From: Colius striatus | Lineage: Eukaryota > Chordata > Aves > Coliiformes > Coliidae | Direction of reading: 5' to 3' | Length of the DNA stretch: 64,000 nt | Assembly (NCBI RefSeq): GCF_028858725.1 | Contig: NC_084790.1 | Location: 35,257,031-35,321,030, forward strand | In this document: in pieces, positions 12,893 to 24,800 of the stretch | Layout: every line of letters starts with the position of its first letter | Numbering within the stretch: the stretch's first letter is position 1 | Program-made: the position numbers and the translations under genes | The notes under the pieces: model-generated | Told to the model about the DNA's origin: nothing | The model's database searches: none | The model's input: only the letters and a program-made list of their open reading frames with translations

Positions 12893-14435
12893 CAGAATGG
12901 TAGGGGTTGGAAGGGATCTTTACAGATCATCTAGCCCAATCCCCCTGCAGAAGCAGGTCAACCTAGATCAGGTTGCATAGGAACATACCCAGGCAGGTCT
13001 TGAAGATCTCTAAGGAAGGAGACTCCACAACCCCTCTGGGCAGCCTCTGCCACTGCTCTGTCACCTTCACAGTGAAATAGTTTTTTCTTATATTTAAATG
13101 GAACTTTTTGTATTCCAGCTTCATCCCATTACCCCTTGTCCTGTTGCTAGCTACTATAGAAAAAAAAAGAATGCCTCAACCTCCTGACACCCACCCTTTA
13201 GATATTTGTAAATACTAATAAGATCACCCCTCAGTCTCCTCGTTTCTAGACTAAACAGCCCCAGTTCCTGCAGCCTTTCCTTATATGAAAGATGTTCCAG
13301 TGCCCTGATTATCTTGGTTGCCCTCCACTGGAGTCTCTCCAGAAGTTCTCTGTCCCACTTCAGCTGTGGAGGCCAGAACTGGACACATGACTCCAGATGA
13401 GGCCTCACCAGGGCAGAGTAGAGGGAGAGAAGATCCTCCCTTGACCTTCTGGCCACACTCTTCTTGATGCATCCCAGGATGCCATTGGCCTTCTTGGCCA
13501 CAAGGGCACATTGCTGGCACATGCTTAGTTTATTATCAGTCAAGACTCCCAGGTCTCTCTCTGCAGAGCTGCTCTTCAGCAGTTCAACCCCCAGCCTGGA
13601 CTGGTGCATGGGGTTGTTCCTTCCCAGATGCAGGACTCTGCACTTGTCCTTGTTGAACCTCATGAGGTTCCTCTCTGCCCAACTCTCAAGCCAGTTGAGA
13701 TCCCGCTGAATGGCAGCACAGCCTTCTGGGGAATCAGCCCGTGCTCCCAGTTTGGTGCCATCAGGGAATTTGCTGAGGGTACACTCTGTCCCCTCATCCA
13801 GGGTGTTGATGAAGATGTTGAACGAGACTGGCCCCAGATCTGATCCCAGTGGAACTCCACTGGCCACAGGCCTCCAACTCAATTCTGTGCCACTGATCAC
13901 CACCCTGTGGGCTCTGTCATTCAGCCAGCTCTCGATCCACCTCACTGTCCACTCATCCAAGCCACACTGCCTGAGCTTTCTGATGAGGATGTTGTGGGAG
14001 ACAGTGTCAAAAGCCTTGCTGAAGTCAAGGCAGATGACATCCGCTGCTCTCCCCTCATCTAACCAGCCAGTTATGCCCTCACAGCAGACTATCAGGTTGG
14101 TCAAACAGGATTTCCCCTTGGTCAATCCATGTTGATAACCTTGATAACCATCCTTTCCTTCATATGTTTAGTGACAACATTCAGGATGAGTTATTCCATC
14201 ACCTCTCCAGGGATGGAGGTGAGGCTGACTGGCCTGTAGTTTCCTGGGTCATTCTTCTTGCCCTTTTTGAAGACTGGAGTGACATTGGCCTTTCTCCAGT
14301 CCTCAGGCACCTCACCTGTTCTCCATGATTGTTCAAAAATGATGGAGAGAGGCTTAGCAATAACATCAGCCAGCTACCTCAGCACTCTAGGATGCATCCC
14401 ATCAGGACCCATTGACTTATGACTGTTAAGCTTGA
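12893..14435 (-). mobile_element. CR1 LINE copy B, reverse transcriptase to 3' end, inactive
   Basis: The minus strand carries about 1.5 kb of CR1 ORF2. An open stretch of 323 codons (14125-13154) includes [15 protein letters not shown] and [11 protein letters not shown]. The catalytic box, normally F-A-D-D, reads FPDG (in KFPDGTKLG), so the second catalytic aspartate is lost. An in-frame TAG replaces a glutamate codon near 14378 (after LR in the HPRVLRELADVI-type block), and a 9-bp tandem duplication (14132-14149) sits just upstream of the TKGKS motif. The 3' end at about 12893 reads as the reverse of CCTTCCAACCCCTACCATTC. Confidence 0.93.
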
Positions 14436-17400
14436 AATTACTAAAACCAAACAAGTTGACAGTTAGACACAAGGCACTCCAAAGAGAAGTAACTGAAATG
14501 TCTCAGAGAGGGCTGCCTGAGCACTGACAAAAAGTCTCAAATAAACCTTACATGGAAGGTTTGTCCTCCTGCCCTCCTTCCACAGAAATTCAGAACGATA
14601 CTTTCAAATGCAGAGGGGTAAAATTACACTCAATTTTGAGTGCAATTTGGAGTTTAAGTCTTCCGTTAAAAAATATCCATCAACAAAAATGCCATTGTTT
14701 TACGCTCCAAATTTAAATCTACATCCATTGAGTAAGGGAGCAAAGTTACTGTCAAAAGAATGTTCCCCACCATTTCCCTGATTTCTCCCCAGGGTCTTTA
14801 AACTCACCGATGTTAAAAGAAAAACAAAGAACTACAGCAAAGCAGATGAACACAGCTCTATAAATAAAATGTTTTGTTTGGGTTTTTTTTGAAAAAAAAA
14901 AAAGAAACAAACCTCTTTCATTTCCTGAATCGGCCATTGTGTAGGCATTTGCTTACTTTATCACTGCTCTGTGCTCAGGACATTAGGAAAAGACTGATAT
15001 TGGAAGCAGTCTTTTTTTTTGCACTAAGTCTGTCTGTCTATCTAAGGCCTGGGAAAAAAAATCAAACAGATTAAGATTTACATTTTACCCTTGTACTGAA
15101 AACTCTTGCAAGTAAATGGCAAAATTTTGCCAAGATAAACAACAAAATTTGGCTTAATTTTGTGTCTGGGTTATAAATACATTGAAAAGGGGAAAAAAAT
15201 AGTCAGATATAAATAATATCTCAATTACATTCAAGAATATGTAGGTGGGTGTTCTGAGTGGAATAATTTGCCAAGGCAGAGCTCTTCTTGCTTTTCCATT
15301 TCCTCTTGATTTATTCTTCTGGATGAATATGTGTTTCTTATTTTCAACCTTTATTTATAACTTTCCATTCATTCTGTAATCTGAGTGATCTTTCTGTAAT
15401 GGGTCTTTACACACTTTTTTTTAGGATTTGTTTGTTATGGACGAAATAAGCATCATCATAGTGTAAAGCACTCAAATGCACACCTAACCTCAAGTACACA
15501 CTTCCATTTTCATGGTATCCTGTGGGACAATGCATATTTAAAATCAGAGGGATGTTTAACAGCTTTACGCTGCTATTCTTGATATGGCAGATTTCACTAC
15601 ATTACAGTACTGTACTGTACAAAGTGCTGCAACACCAAAGACTCCCTCTTCTTGGACATTTCTGCTCCTTTTTTTTGCCTTCTGTTTTGTTTTCATTTGA
15701 TTTCTGTCAACATTGACACTGAGATGTAGCATAATGCTCCAAAATTTAGGCTTCTGTCATATCTCCTGATTGCTGAACCTCCCTGCTACAGACCAAGAAA
15801 CCATCTGCTCTAGCTATGCAGTTGCTTATTTCACAGCTAGGCAGCAGCGAGGAGATTAAGAATCAGTTTGACCATGTCTGGCTTCAGAGCAAGACCCAGT
15901 AAGGGTCTAGAAGGAGCACACCACCTGGGACATGGGGTTAGTGTACCACAGAGAGCAGTGACCTGGAGTTACGTGAGAGCATCCCTGAGATGGCTCCCAT
16001 TGCCCATGGGAATTCCTGATCTGCCAGCCAAGAAGGCAAACAGTGGGGTTTGCTTGGGATTGTCTTAGTCTCATACCACACTATAGGAGACCTTAGATGT
16101 TAAACGAGGTATTATGTACCACCTCTCTCTTTTTAATTTCTTTTCTTTTTAATTTTTATTGGGTCCTATTTACATCACTGCAATTATGTTGTTTGTTCTG
16201 GCATCCTGCAGACAAGCAAGTCTGTACCAACCAAGAGATGCTGGGAATATCTCTGAGAAGTCATCCAGAGTTGGTATTTAACCTAGTGCTGGAGCAGATC
16301 ACGACCTGACATTGTATGTACTCAGTTGTTTGGTAACAATGCAGAAGAGGAGCAAAAGCAGGAAAGCTTGAGCTTTGATTTTAAATCTGGGATATCATGC
16401 CAGGTGTTGGGAAACCACTCAGAAGCCCACAATGTCAACAAAAAGACCAGCCCCAGTGGGGTTTGTATTAGGCCTCAGAGCATGAGGGCAAAGTCAGCCT
16501 TTTGACCAGGAGCACAAGGCTGGTAGCCCTTTCCTAACATCCACAGTCAGCCATGGGAGAGGTCTGTAACTTCAAGGTTAAAAGGAGGCTTGTGCAGTAG
16601 CAAACTCCCAGGCTGCAGGAGGAAACCTCAAAAGCTCCTGAATGCAGCATGCCCCTGGAAGGTAGCAAGGGCCTCACCAAAGCCTGAGGAGGCTGGCAAG
16701 GCACCACCAGCTGGCAAGGAAACCTTTGGAAGCTTTTTTTTTTTTTAATGCTTCTTTCGAAAAAGCATTGCTATTCTTAGTGTCTTTTCAACCTGTTCTA
16801 GCATGGGAATCTGCTCTCATTGCTCCTACTTTCCATGGAGCACTTGTGCATATGAACAAGCAAGGCTGCACTGACAGTTCTCTCTGTTTGGGAGTGTCCT
16901 TGTTTCACTACTTTGAAGATCCCAGGTTTATAGCCAATCATGGGTAAAAAAACACCCTTTGCTAGGTGGAGCAACACAAGAATGTCTTCACTTCCTGGCA
17001 CTTTTGAGGAGTGACACATGGCCAGCTGGGCTGTCCAACTGCTCACCGAGTAGTAGTACGACATGCTGGGGTGATGAACAGTAATAGAGACTCTCCAGAG
17101 TCATTGGCAAGATGCAAAACTAACAATACCTAGTTACTTCCCACAGGAAGGGCCTACAATGAAGAACATGGTGTTTATCTGACATGAATGGTTGGGAGAT
17201 TACATCATCAGACATACAGTGCAGCCACACACTAACATCTGCTACACCCAAAATGGCCCATCTGCTTTTCTGATGTGGATGCATTGTTCTGGCTGAGCTA
17301 ATTTGAAGTGATTTAGGGAAGCATCCTGAGCATTGGTGAGCTGAGATAGCACCACACATGGATATAAAGGCGTTGTTAAGAATAGATCTACCTGGGATGT

Positions 17401-18994
17401 TCTGCCAAACTGTTCCCTTCCCTTCCTCTTCCCATTTCCTTGTTCTTCAGTCACTGGAGAATGCTAATCCCTTTATTTATGTGTAAAGCAGTAACTTTCC
17501 AGACCTGCTACAAAAAAACATCTGAGTGGAAGAATTTTCTCGAATGAGGCAGCAAGGGAAGCCTGAAATTTGAATGCTGACCTGGTGGCAGTTGATTTGG
17601 TCCCCTTGGGCCTGAGGATTTTAATATTGCTATGGTTGGATTGATAGAATCAGAAAGCAGACAGCCCTACACTGATAGCTGTAAACAAAATGGAAAATGC
17701 TACAGATACTTTCATTCTCCCCTTTTATTGAAAATTTATTTTGAAGATGTGGTTATGACCAGCTTTAGAAACAAGCCATTTGCAATGTCTTGCTCATTCA
17801 AAGCAGCAAGCTTCTGACATTTTGTTCACAACACACAGAATAAAGCAGACACACAACTATCATCTGAAGGGAGAAAAGCATTTTCCATAGCTAGTCATCA
17901 CAATCTGTGAAGGAAAAAATAGCATTGGTATACAAAGATCTGGGATTTATACAGGCCTTCATGATTTCAAGGCTCGTGGAAATCAACCCCCTGCTTTACA
18001 GATGAGAAAAGAGGAATAGTTTGCTCACTGCTGAATCAATTGAGTGTTTCTTCAGAGGAAATACAGAGGAACAATTGAGTGCTTTTTCATCTTTTACAGA
18101 GGAACTAATCTTGGACTTTAGATGATAAGCTATTATTCTTACCCCCTGCAATCCAACAAAGTACATGCCTCGTGATGTGAAACCAGGTGCCATGTTTCAG
18201 GCATGTATGAAGAATACAGTGCCTCAGTAGAGCAAAGTCAAATCAACTAACTACCAAACTGCTAATTGAGTACAGAGACACCTACAGACAGCACATTCAT
18301 TGCCGCTTCCAAAAATCTGTCAAAAGGAATATGTAGGAATAAAAATTAGGTACTACATACTTGAGTCAGGAGTTGCTTACCTTGCAGGTACATTAGCTGA
18401 ATCCTTTACTTCCTTCTTTTCAGTCAAGAGTAGCTCTTCTTGCTTATTCAAGCTGTTGGTTAACCGCGGGACAATCTATCCCCCTCCAAAGCCCTTTACA
18501 GAGACAGCTGGCAGGGTGAGCAGGATTCATCCCCTTTCCTGATGTAGCTGGGCACTGCAGAGCAAGATGGAAGAGTAAGGGCGCCAGGGATAGCTCTTAA
18601 GGCTCATAGTAGAAACCTGGGTTCTTGACCCTGCACCAAAAATCTTCTTTTCTGTTTTACCTAATAGTGTGCTTAGCATAGTGAGACTGCTGTGGCTTAA
18701 AAATAGTAATATTTCATCATGCTTTTAGGAAATGTGGCCACAGGTCTGCTCTTGTACAACTGTAGTTCTTCCACTCCCCAGTTCAAGCAACTGACAAAGG
18801 GAAAGCCAGTGTCCTTAGAACATCTACTGCTAGCATTTCCACGTATCCCCTCTCAAAAGGTTGGGTTCCTCTGTCTTCCCTCTCCCCTTCATTAGCCAAG
18901 GGTAGTTCCTACTCCCCTTGCCTTTCATGCCTCTCACTCCACTCATCCTTCATCTTTGTGCCTGTGTCTTCTGTTGCATACCTCCCCTCTTTCA
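14436..18994. other. Intergenic region downstream of LPL
   Basis: Strongly AT-rich at 14.6-15.7 kb, with short inverted repeats (for example CACTCAA/TTGAGTG near 14629-14644 and the palindrome at 15117). More balanced composition follows to 19 kb. I looked for exons of the vesicular amine transporter SLC18A1, the usual downstream neighbour of LPL in mammals, and did not recognise any. Confidence 0.5.
15117..15132. repeat. Perfect 16-bp palindrome
   Basis: TGGCAAAATTTTGCCA has dyad symmetry with no spacer, within an AT-rich stretch about 4.5 kb beyond the LPL poly(A) site. Confidence 0.85.
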
Positions 18995-19018
18995 ACAGGT
19001 GCAAAGATTTGCACCTGT
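18995..19018. promoter_or_regulatory. Inverted pair of E-boxes in a perfect dyad
   Basis: ACAGGTGCAAA and TTTGCACCTGT are exact reverse complements separated by two bases. Each arm carries a CAGGTG/CACCTG E-box of the kind bound by ZEB, Snail or E-protein factors. It lies about 650 bp beyond the predicted LPL poly(A) site. Function is inferred only from the motif. Confidence 0.5.
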
Positions 19019-19664
19019 CCAAGGGCACCCTCTTTGACCAGGAGTGTTGGAGGCAGAGTCTCCCACACCAACTCAGAGCTGCTCTAAATTCTCCTAATAA
19101 TGTACGTATATTGGTGACATCACAACTGTCCTTAATTGTGGTGCTACCCTTCCCAGGGCCTCAGCAGAAGCGTGCTGTGCATCACAGTAAATGCAACTAC
19201 TCTTCAGCTCAGCTTATGCTCACATCAAAGTGATTTGTTTTCCCTGTTACTTCCTTAAGTGGTACTGGTGCTTGCTTCATCCACCCATGGGGTCAGAACA
19301 CCCCTATTTTGTTAGAGTGTGCAGCACCACAGTTCTAACATTTGCCAGAAGAGAGAAAATTAGCCTTCTGAAGTAAGAGTTGTTAAAAGGGCATGAAACT
19401 TTAAAACCAAAAAATGCAGGTGATCAGTTATATCCCTTGTGATGGGGATAGCTGCTGGCAGATAGTGATTCCTTCATGTCTCAATACATGATGACATTTC
19501 CACAGGTAACAGGAAAATGGGGGGAAAAAAAGAATTCACATATTGCTTTAAAAAGAAAAAAAAGTGTCTTACTTCATCTTTTCAACCCAAGAATCTAAGC
19601 AAAAGGCTGTGGTCTTCACATAAAAGAGACAGCAGACCGTTTACCAAAAGGAGACTAACGACTT

Positions 19665-21785
19665 TGACTTGAGTTTGAGAATTTTATTAAAATCATAAGT
19701 TCCCATTCTGTATAAAAATGAGGAGCTTTTTTTTTTTAAAGAAAAAGTATAACCACACAGGAAATAATGCAACGTTAAGTGTTTTGTTGATAAAAATCTG
19801 AAAGCTACATACAGATTAACACCACACGACTGTATTAATGTAGAGACTGTCAGCAACTTTAGCAATATATACAAACTATCTTTACACACATAAATATCTT
19901 ATTTACAGCTAATAAATAACAACCAAAGCTCAATCATGCATCCTCATGTACAAGAGCCTTCACTATTTTGTATCCAGGTTCTGTATGTGTATGTTTTCAA
20001 TTCTGTATTAGGAGCATACCTGTTCAGACATTTCCAACTAAGAGAAAACTGCAACAAAATGTGAAGTCTAAAGGGAATAAATCACTGTATTTATTTTTAG
20101 AGGTCTCAAATGTAACGGCTCAATACTCAATCCCACCCTCAGTGACTCATCCTATCTCCGCTGCAGTTTAAGGGTTAGAAAATCAAATGTGAGCTATTTC
20201 AGAGTTATTAATATTCCAACATATTGCACTGTTTAAGACATTTATCCCCAAATATATTAGCAGCCATGGCTGGAAAAAAACAAGCTGTGCACACAAATGC
20301 ATACATGTTGGTTCTGCTTTCAAGATGGGATGATATTGGACAAATCACCACCTCCACACTGTCTTGCACATGCAGAAAAAGACTACACAAGCCAGCATCA
20401 ACACCTCACATAACACTTTTCCAAGTGCCTACCTTCAAGGCCTTCTGCCTTCCCAGAACTTTATCTTTTAGGAAGTTAACTGAGGGCTATAGAAGCCTTC
20501 AGAGCACTAGGAAAAATTTCACGTTACTTAGGAAGCAGAATTCTTTCAACATATATATATTTGGCAACTTGCAGCATATCCAACTAAAGTGTTTGCCAGA
20601 GCATTCATTCTTGTGCATCACGCAATCAGGCTCATTTTAAGTGTCAGAGCTCCTGCTCCTTGCTGAATTCTACCTCATGTCAGAAAACCAAGCCGCTCCT
20701 AGGATCTAGTACAGTATCACAGCCAAGCAACAAATTGAGGTGGGTCACCAGCAGTCATAATTCCAGTGCAGGGAAGCAAAAGCGTGCTTGCTACCTGTCA
20801 AGTGGACTCACTTGTACTGAAGACTGTATACAGTAGCCACGCAGCCGCATGACTGATGTCTGGTGTCAAAGAGCAGAGGAAATTTGTCACAGTTTTGGTA
20901 CAGGGATGTAAGTGTTGGGGGTGGTGGCGAGTACAGGGGAAAGAAGGAAAACCTGAACTGTTTCCTGCAGTTTTTGCTAGTTCAATCCCTTTGCAGTTCC
21001 TTATTTACAAAGTGTTGGAGGCTAGATGGTTTCATTTTCAAGCAATGAAAGCACACATGAGAAGTTGAATGTCTGCATAGGACACATACTGCTGTCTTCT
21101 CCTACAACTGCTATTCATTCCAGGGTAAGCTGTATAGAAGTCTATAGCTCAACAGATCATATCTATCACTAAGCAGCACTGGACCTACCTCCAGCAAAAC
21201 ACATTCATAACCACAAACGAGAAATTCATCCCCACATTAAATCAGTCCCTGACATCTTTTAGTAATACACACAGTAAAGGTGCTTTTTCACATGAGAAAC
21301 TTACTCATTTTCTAAAACACACACTTGAAGACAATGAACTCCAAGCCACTGAACTGCCTCAAAATTTAGTTAGCCAAGACAGTAAAACTTGTCTAGTTTC
21401 AGAATTCTGAAAGAAAAGCCACATACAGGGCTTTGCTTCAACAAATACTAGAAAATTGCTATGGAGTATATGATGTCAAGAAACCTTGTCACAAGGCATC
21501 ATGATTAACCAAAATTACCTATTCCTTCCCAGCACTCAAGCCTTTGGCAAGTTCTTCTGCAGGTTTCTTTAACTATTTGGATAATGTATATTTATTGTTA
21601 GTAACTTTTTATGCTGAGACTTCCTTACAAGAAGTCTCCTAAAATAGCTAGAAATAGCAGGCAAAAAGCCAGCAGTGGATAAATATTTCTATATATTTGG
21701 TTCTGAACATCCAGTCCATGGGGATGAACTGACTCTGCTCCTCCCCAGTGTGGTGAAAAATAAAAATAGTCTTCATTCTTGTCAC
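19665..21785 (-). other. LPL: LPL 3' untranslated region (predicted extent)
   Basis: AT-rich sequence follows the stop codon for about 2.1 kb. Three AATAAA signals are present on the minus strand, at 21596-21591, 20095-20090 and 19688-19683. The last one has a T- and GT-rich stretch downstream (about 19650-19610) and would give a 3' UTR of about 2.1 kb, close to the long mammalian LPL 3' UTR. The two proximal signals could give shorter transcripts. The end point is inferred, not seen. Confidence 0.65.
19683..19688 (-). terminator. LPL: Distal poly(A) signal AATAAA of LPL
   Basis: A canonical AATAAA hexamer on the minus strand within a run reading TTTTAATAAAATTC. It is the last of three such signals after the stop codon. 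Cleavage would fall near 19665-19670. U/GU-rich sequence follows within about 40-60 nt. Confidence 0.6.
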
Positions 21786-21831
21786 TTAAGCAGACTCCAG
21801 AGCAGAATTTTCTTTAGAGGCTTTCTTGACA
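21786..21831 (-). CDS. LPL: LPL exon 10, coding part: avian-type C-terminal tail
   Basis: The acceptor, a pyrimidine tract ending CCCCACAG, is followed by 46 coding nt that complete Gly470 and add [14 protein letters not shown] and a TAA stop. This tail closely resembles the C-terminal extension I recall for chicken LPL, which supports both the acceptor and the stop. As I recall, mammalian exon 10 is wholly untranslated; here it is partly coding. Confidence 0.9.
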
Positions 21832-24800
21832 CTGTGGGGAAGAAAAAGGTTATAAAGAAGATAGACGACACTTGTTCCTTTCTGTCATATTTTTGAGACT
21901 TGAAGATTAAAATATTACCTAATGAGAAAATTAATTTATGTACTTGGGCTTTTCCTGGCTGCTGCTTCATTTTACACAGGTCAGATACATGTGCAGAACT
22001 CAAGGCCTCCCCAGATCACTGCCCTGGAGTGAAGGTCAGCACAACTGCCTTTTTATGCAGACCTAGAACTCAGCCCAGAAGTGTCCTCATGGTACCTTTC
22101 ACAAACCAATAGCACTAAAACAAATACAACTATTTCTCCATCTCAAACTTTAGTGGATAAAGTCCAAATACCCCATATTTGAAACTTCACTCTGCATCAG
22201 AAAAATTATCGATCAAACAAATGAAAGTGCACCAAGAGCTATTAAGCACAAAGGCTCTGTCTCTAATACGAATCGGAGATGCAAATATCAGCAAGTCACT
22301 CACGTGAGATTTGCCAGCAGAAAGCACTGTGCCAGAGAGAGCATGTGCATATGCCTGCTCTGTACCAGCCTCCAAATCTGCTGCTGGCCAGTGATGGGGA
22401 GGGCTCTGATGTGTGTCAGCATGTACTTTTGGATGCTCCTCAATTAAAAAGTACATGTAGAGCATCTTCAGGTAAGAGGCATGTTGTCCTCTTTCAGTGC
22501 CTTGTCTTTAAACCTTAACAGTCATTTATAGCTGGCCACCATGTGAGTGTGAGAGGCAGTGACTTGTACTTGCTTTTCAGACATGCTAACAACCACACAA
22601 GAAGGTGGTTAGCAGAAACAAATTGGGAGGGAGGGGTTAAGTTGCCATAAGGAAATCTGAGGTTAGCTGAGTTGTGATGCTTCTGACTCCTTGAGAAGAC
22701 TAATGTCCAAGTCAACTAAAAGTTTTATCAGATACTCCTGCTCAAGCTTCCCCTCAACCCCAAAACATAAAGATTGCTCATACCCTCCTCTCTTCCTGTT
22801 GACAGGTTGCTCCAAGCATTTCACAAATATTGCTGCTTCTTCTCCCCTGCTGAGATGTGAGGTGCCATCCCGAGAGCAGAACACTCCCCTGAAAAACAAA
22901 CATTGGACAAACATCTCAGCCAGACATCTCTTTTCAACCAGGGACCAGGACTGGTGCTTGGAAGCAGTCTTTATACTTCAACATGGGGTGCAGTATTACT
23001 TTACATGCCTGTCAGACAATCATTATTTTAAAATAAATAATTTTGTGACAAACAAAACACTGTGTAAGAAACGCTGCTAAAAACATATGCATGGACCTCA
23101 ATGTGTAGCCACTACTTTGGCTGGTCCTTTGCATAAAATCTTCTGATGGCTAAAACAGTAGAAGCTCTGTCTCAAAGTCCCTTGGATCTTTATTCATATC
23201 AGTCCTTGTGTCACTTTGAGGTGAATGATCCTGGGAAACAAGCCTTACTCCCTCAAATGTCTGCAAACAAAGTAGGTTGCCAATTCCAGCAAACTAAGCA
23301 GTTGCTTTTCTATTTATCGGTACTTTCCCCACCCCTATATTTGTTCAGCTCTGGTAACTGCTCTTTGATCAAGTGACTGCCTTGTTTATTCAAGGAGGAA
23401 CATATTATTCACAATACTACACACACAACACACGCTGTTCTGGGTCCATTTTCTGCTAACACACCTCACGTCACAAAATCACAGAACGGTAGGGGTTGGA
23501 AGAGATCCTTTAGAGATCATCTAGCCCAATCAGTGAAAACGTACTTAAAGATTCGGGTCAAAGTAGTTCTGTTCAGACTTGCTGGTTCAACATTCACACA
23601 TTAGCAATGTCCTCCCAACAACCACATGTTTCAGTTTTCTCCCTATCATTCAAGTAGGGTGAAAACTCCCAAGACAATCCAGCTTAAAGCAATGACTCCT
23701 TTTGAAAACACATTTTTTGGGTAAGGGTTTCTAAAAATCTCCTTTCAGCATGTTCTTCACAAGAAAACCTATGCAAATGTCCAGCAAGAAAAACAAGGAG
23801 ACCAGCTGCAAATACAGAGATGTTGGCTCACATCTGTATCCTCTCCTGCATATTGTAACTAAGCCAAGACATACAGTATCTGCAAGCAAATAACCTACGT
23901 GGGACTAAAACTACAAATTGTAGATCCAAATGGATGCAAACAACTGAACACGGATGAACAAAACCACCAGTTTGGTGCCACTGGAGCCCTCGCTATCAGT
24001 GCTGCACCCATTTATAACTGCTTTCCATGTTTTGTCCCACCCTGTGGGATATCAAGCATCAGGAAACACTGCCAATTAACATACTACTACAGCTTATGAC
24101 AATCAGAACAAGTTACTTTTTCTGAGTTTCTCCTGACTTCACTCTGACTCTCTGGATGTCAAACGTAAAAGGAGTCCACCAGTCTGACCAACTGAAGAAG
24201 GTGTCTTTCTCCCACTGCAGCTTCAGCATAAGCAGGTCACCAATGTCCACTTCTGTGTAAATCAGGAAGGAGAATGTCTTGTTTGAGGAGACTTCAGGCC
24301 TGTGGGGAGGAGAAGAAACAAGAAATAGAAGAAGTAATGATTGCTGTTGGACAGAAACAAAATGAAGTGGAATCAGAACCAAGACTGTATGTATTTCAGA
24401 AAAGGAAGCAACCTTTAAGCTTCTGTACAATCACAAGGAAAAGCCTTCTGCAGCAAGGCTGATAAAAATCCTAGGACAAACTGTCAGACAAGGAGTATCT
24501 TCTCCAGTGCTGATGGCTCTCAAATAAGATAGACAAGCACAAGCCAGGAACAGTTTAGGTTCCTTGGAGTATAGTTCCTTCAACTTTTGTGCTTTTCAGC
24601 CCCATTCCCTGTCAGTTTACATGCAGGGATGCAATCACAGATTTTGGCTTATTTGCAGAGCTGTGGAAGCAATTCCCATGTATCCCTTAGCTTCTGCACA
24701 GAGGCCTACAGACTAAAGACAATTAACTTCCAACTTGCAGTTTGATTTTAAGGAGCTGGAACACAACAACAATACTGAAAAGGTAAGAAAATAAGAAACC

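Noticed and set aside
1..19000. Possible SLC18A1 exons downstream of LPL
   Set aside because: None of the conserved transporter blocks I could recall was seen on either strand, but short exons may escape reading by eye; a translated search would decide.
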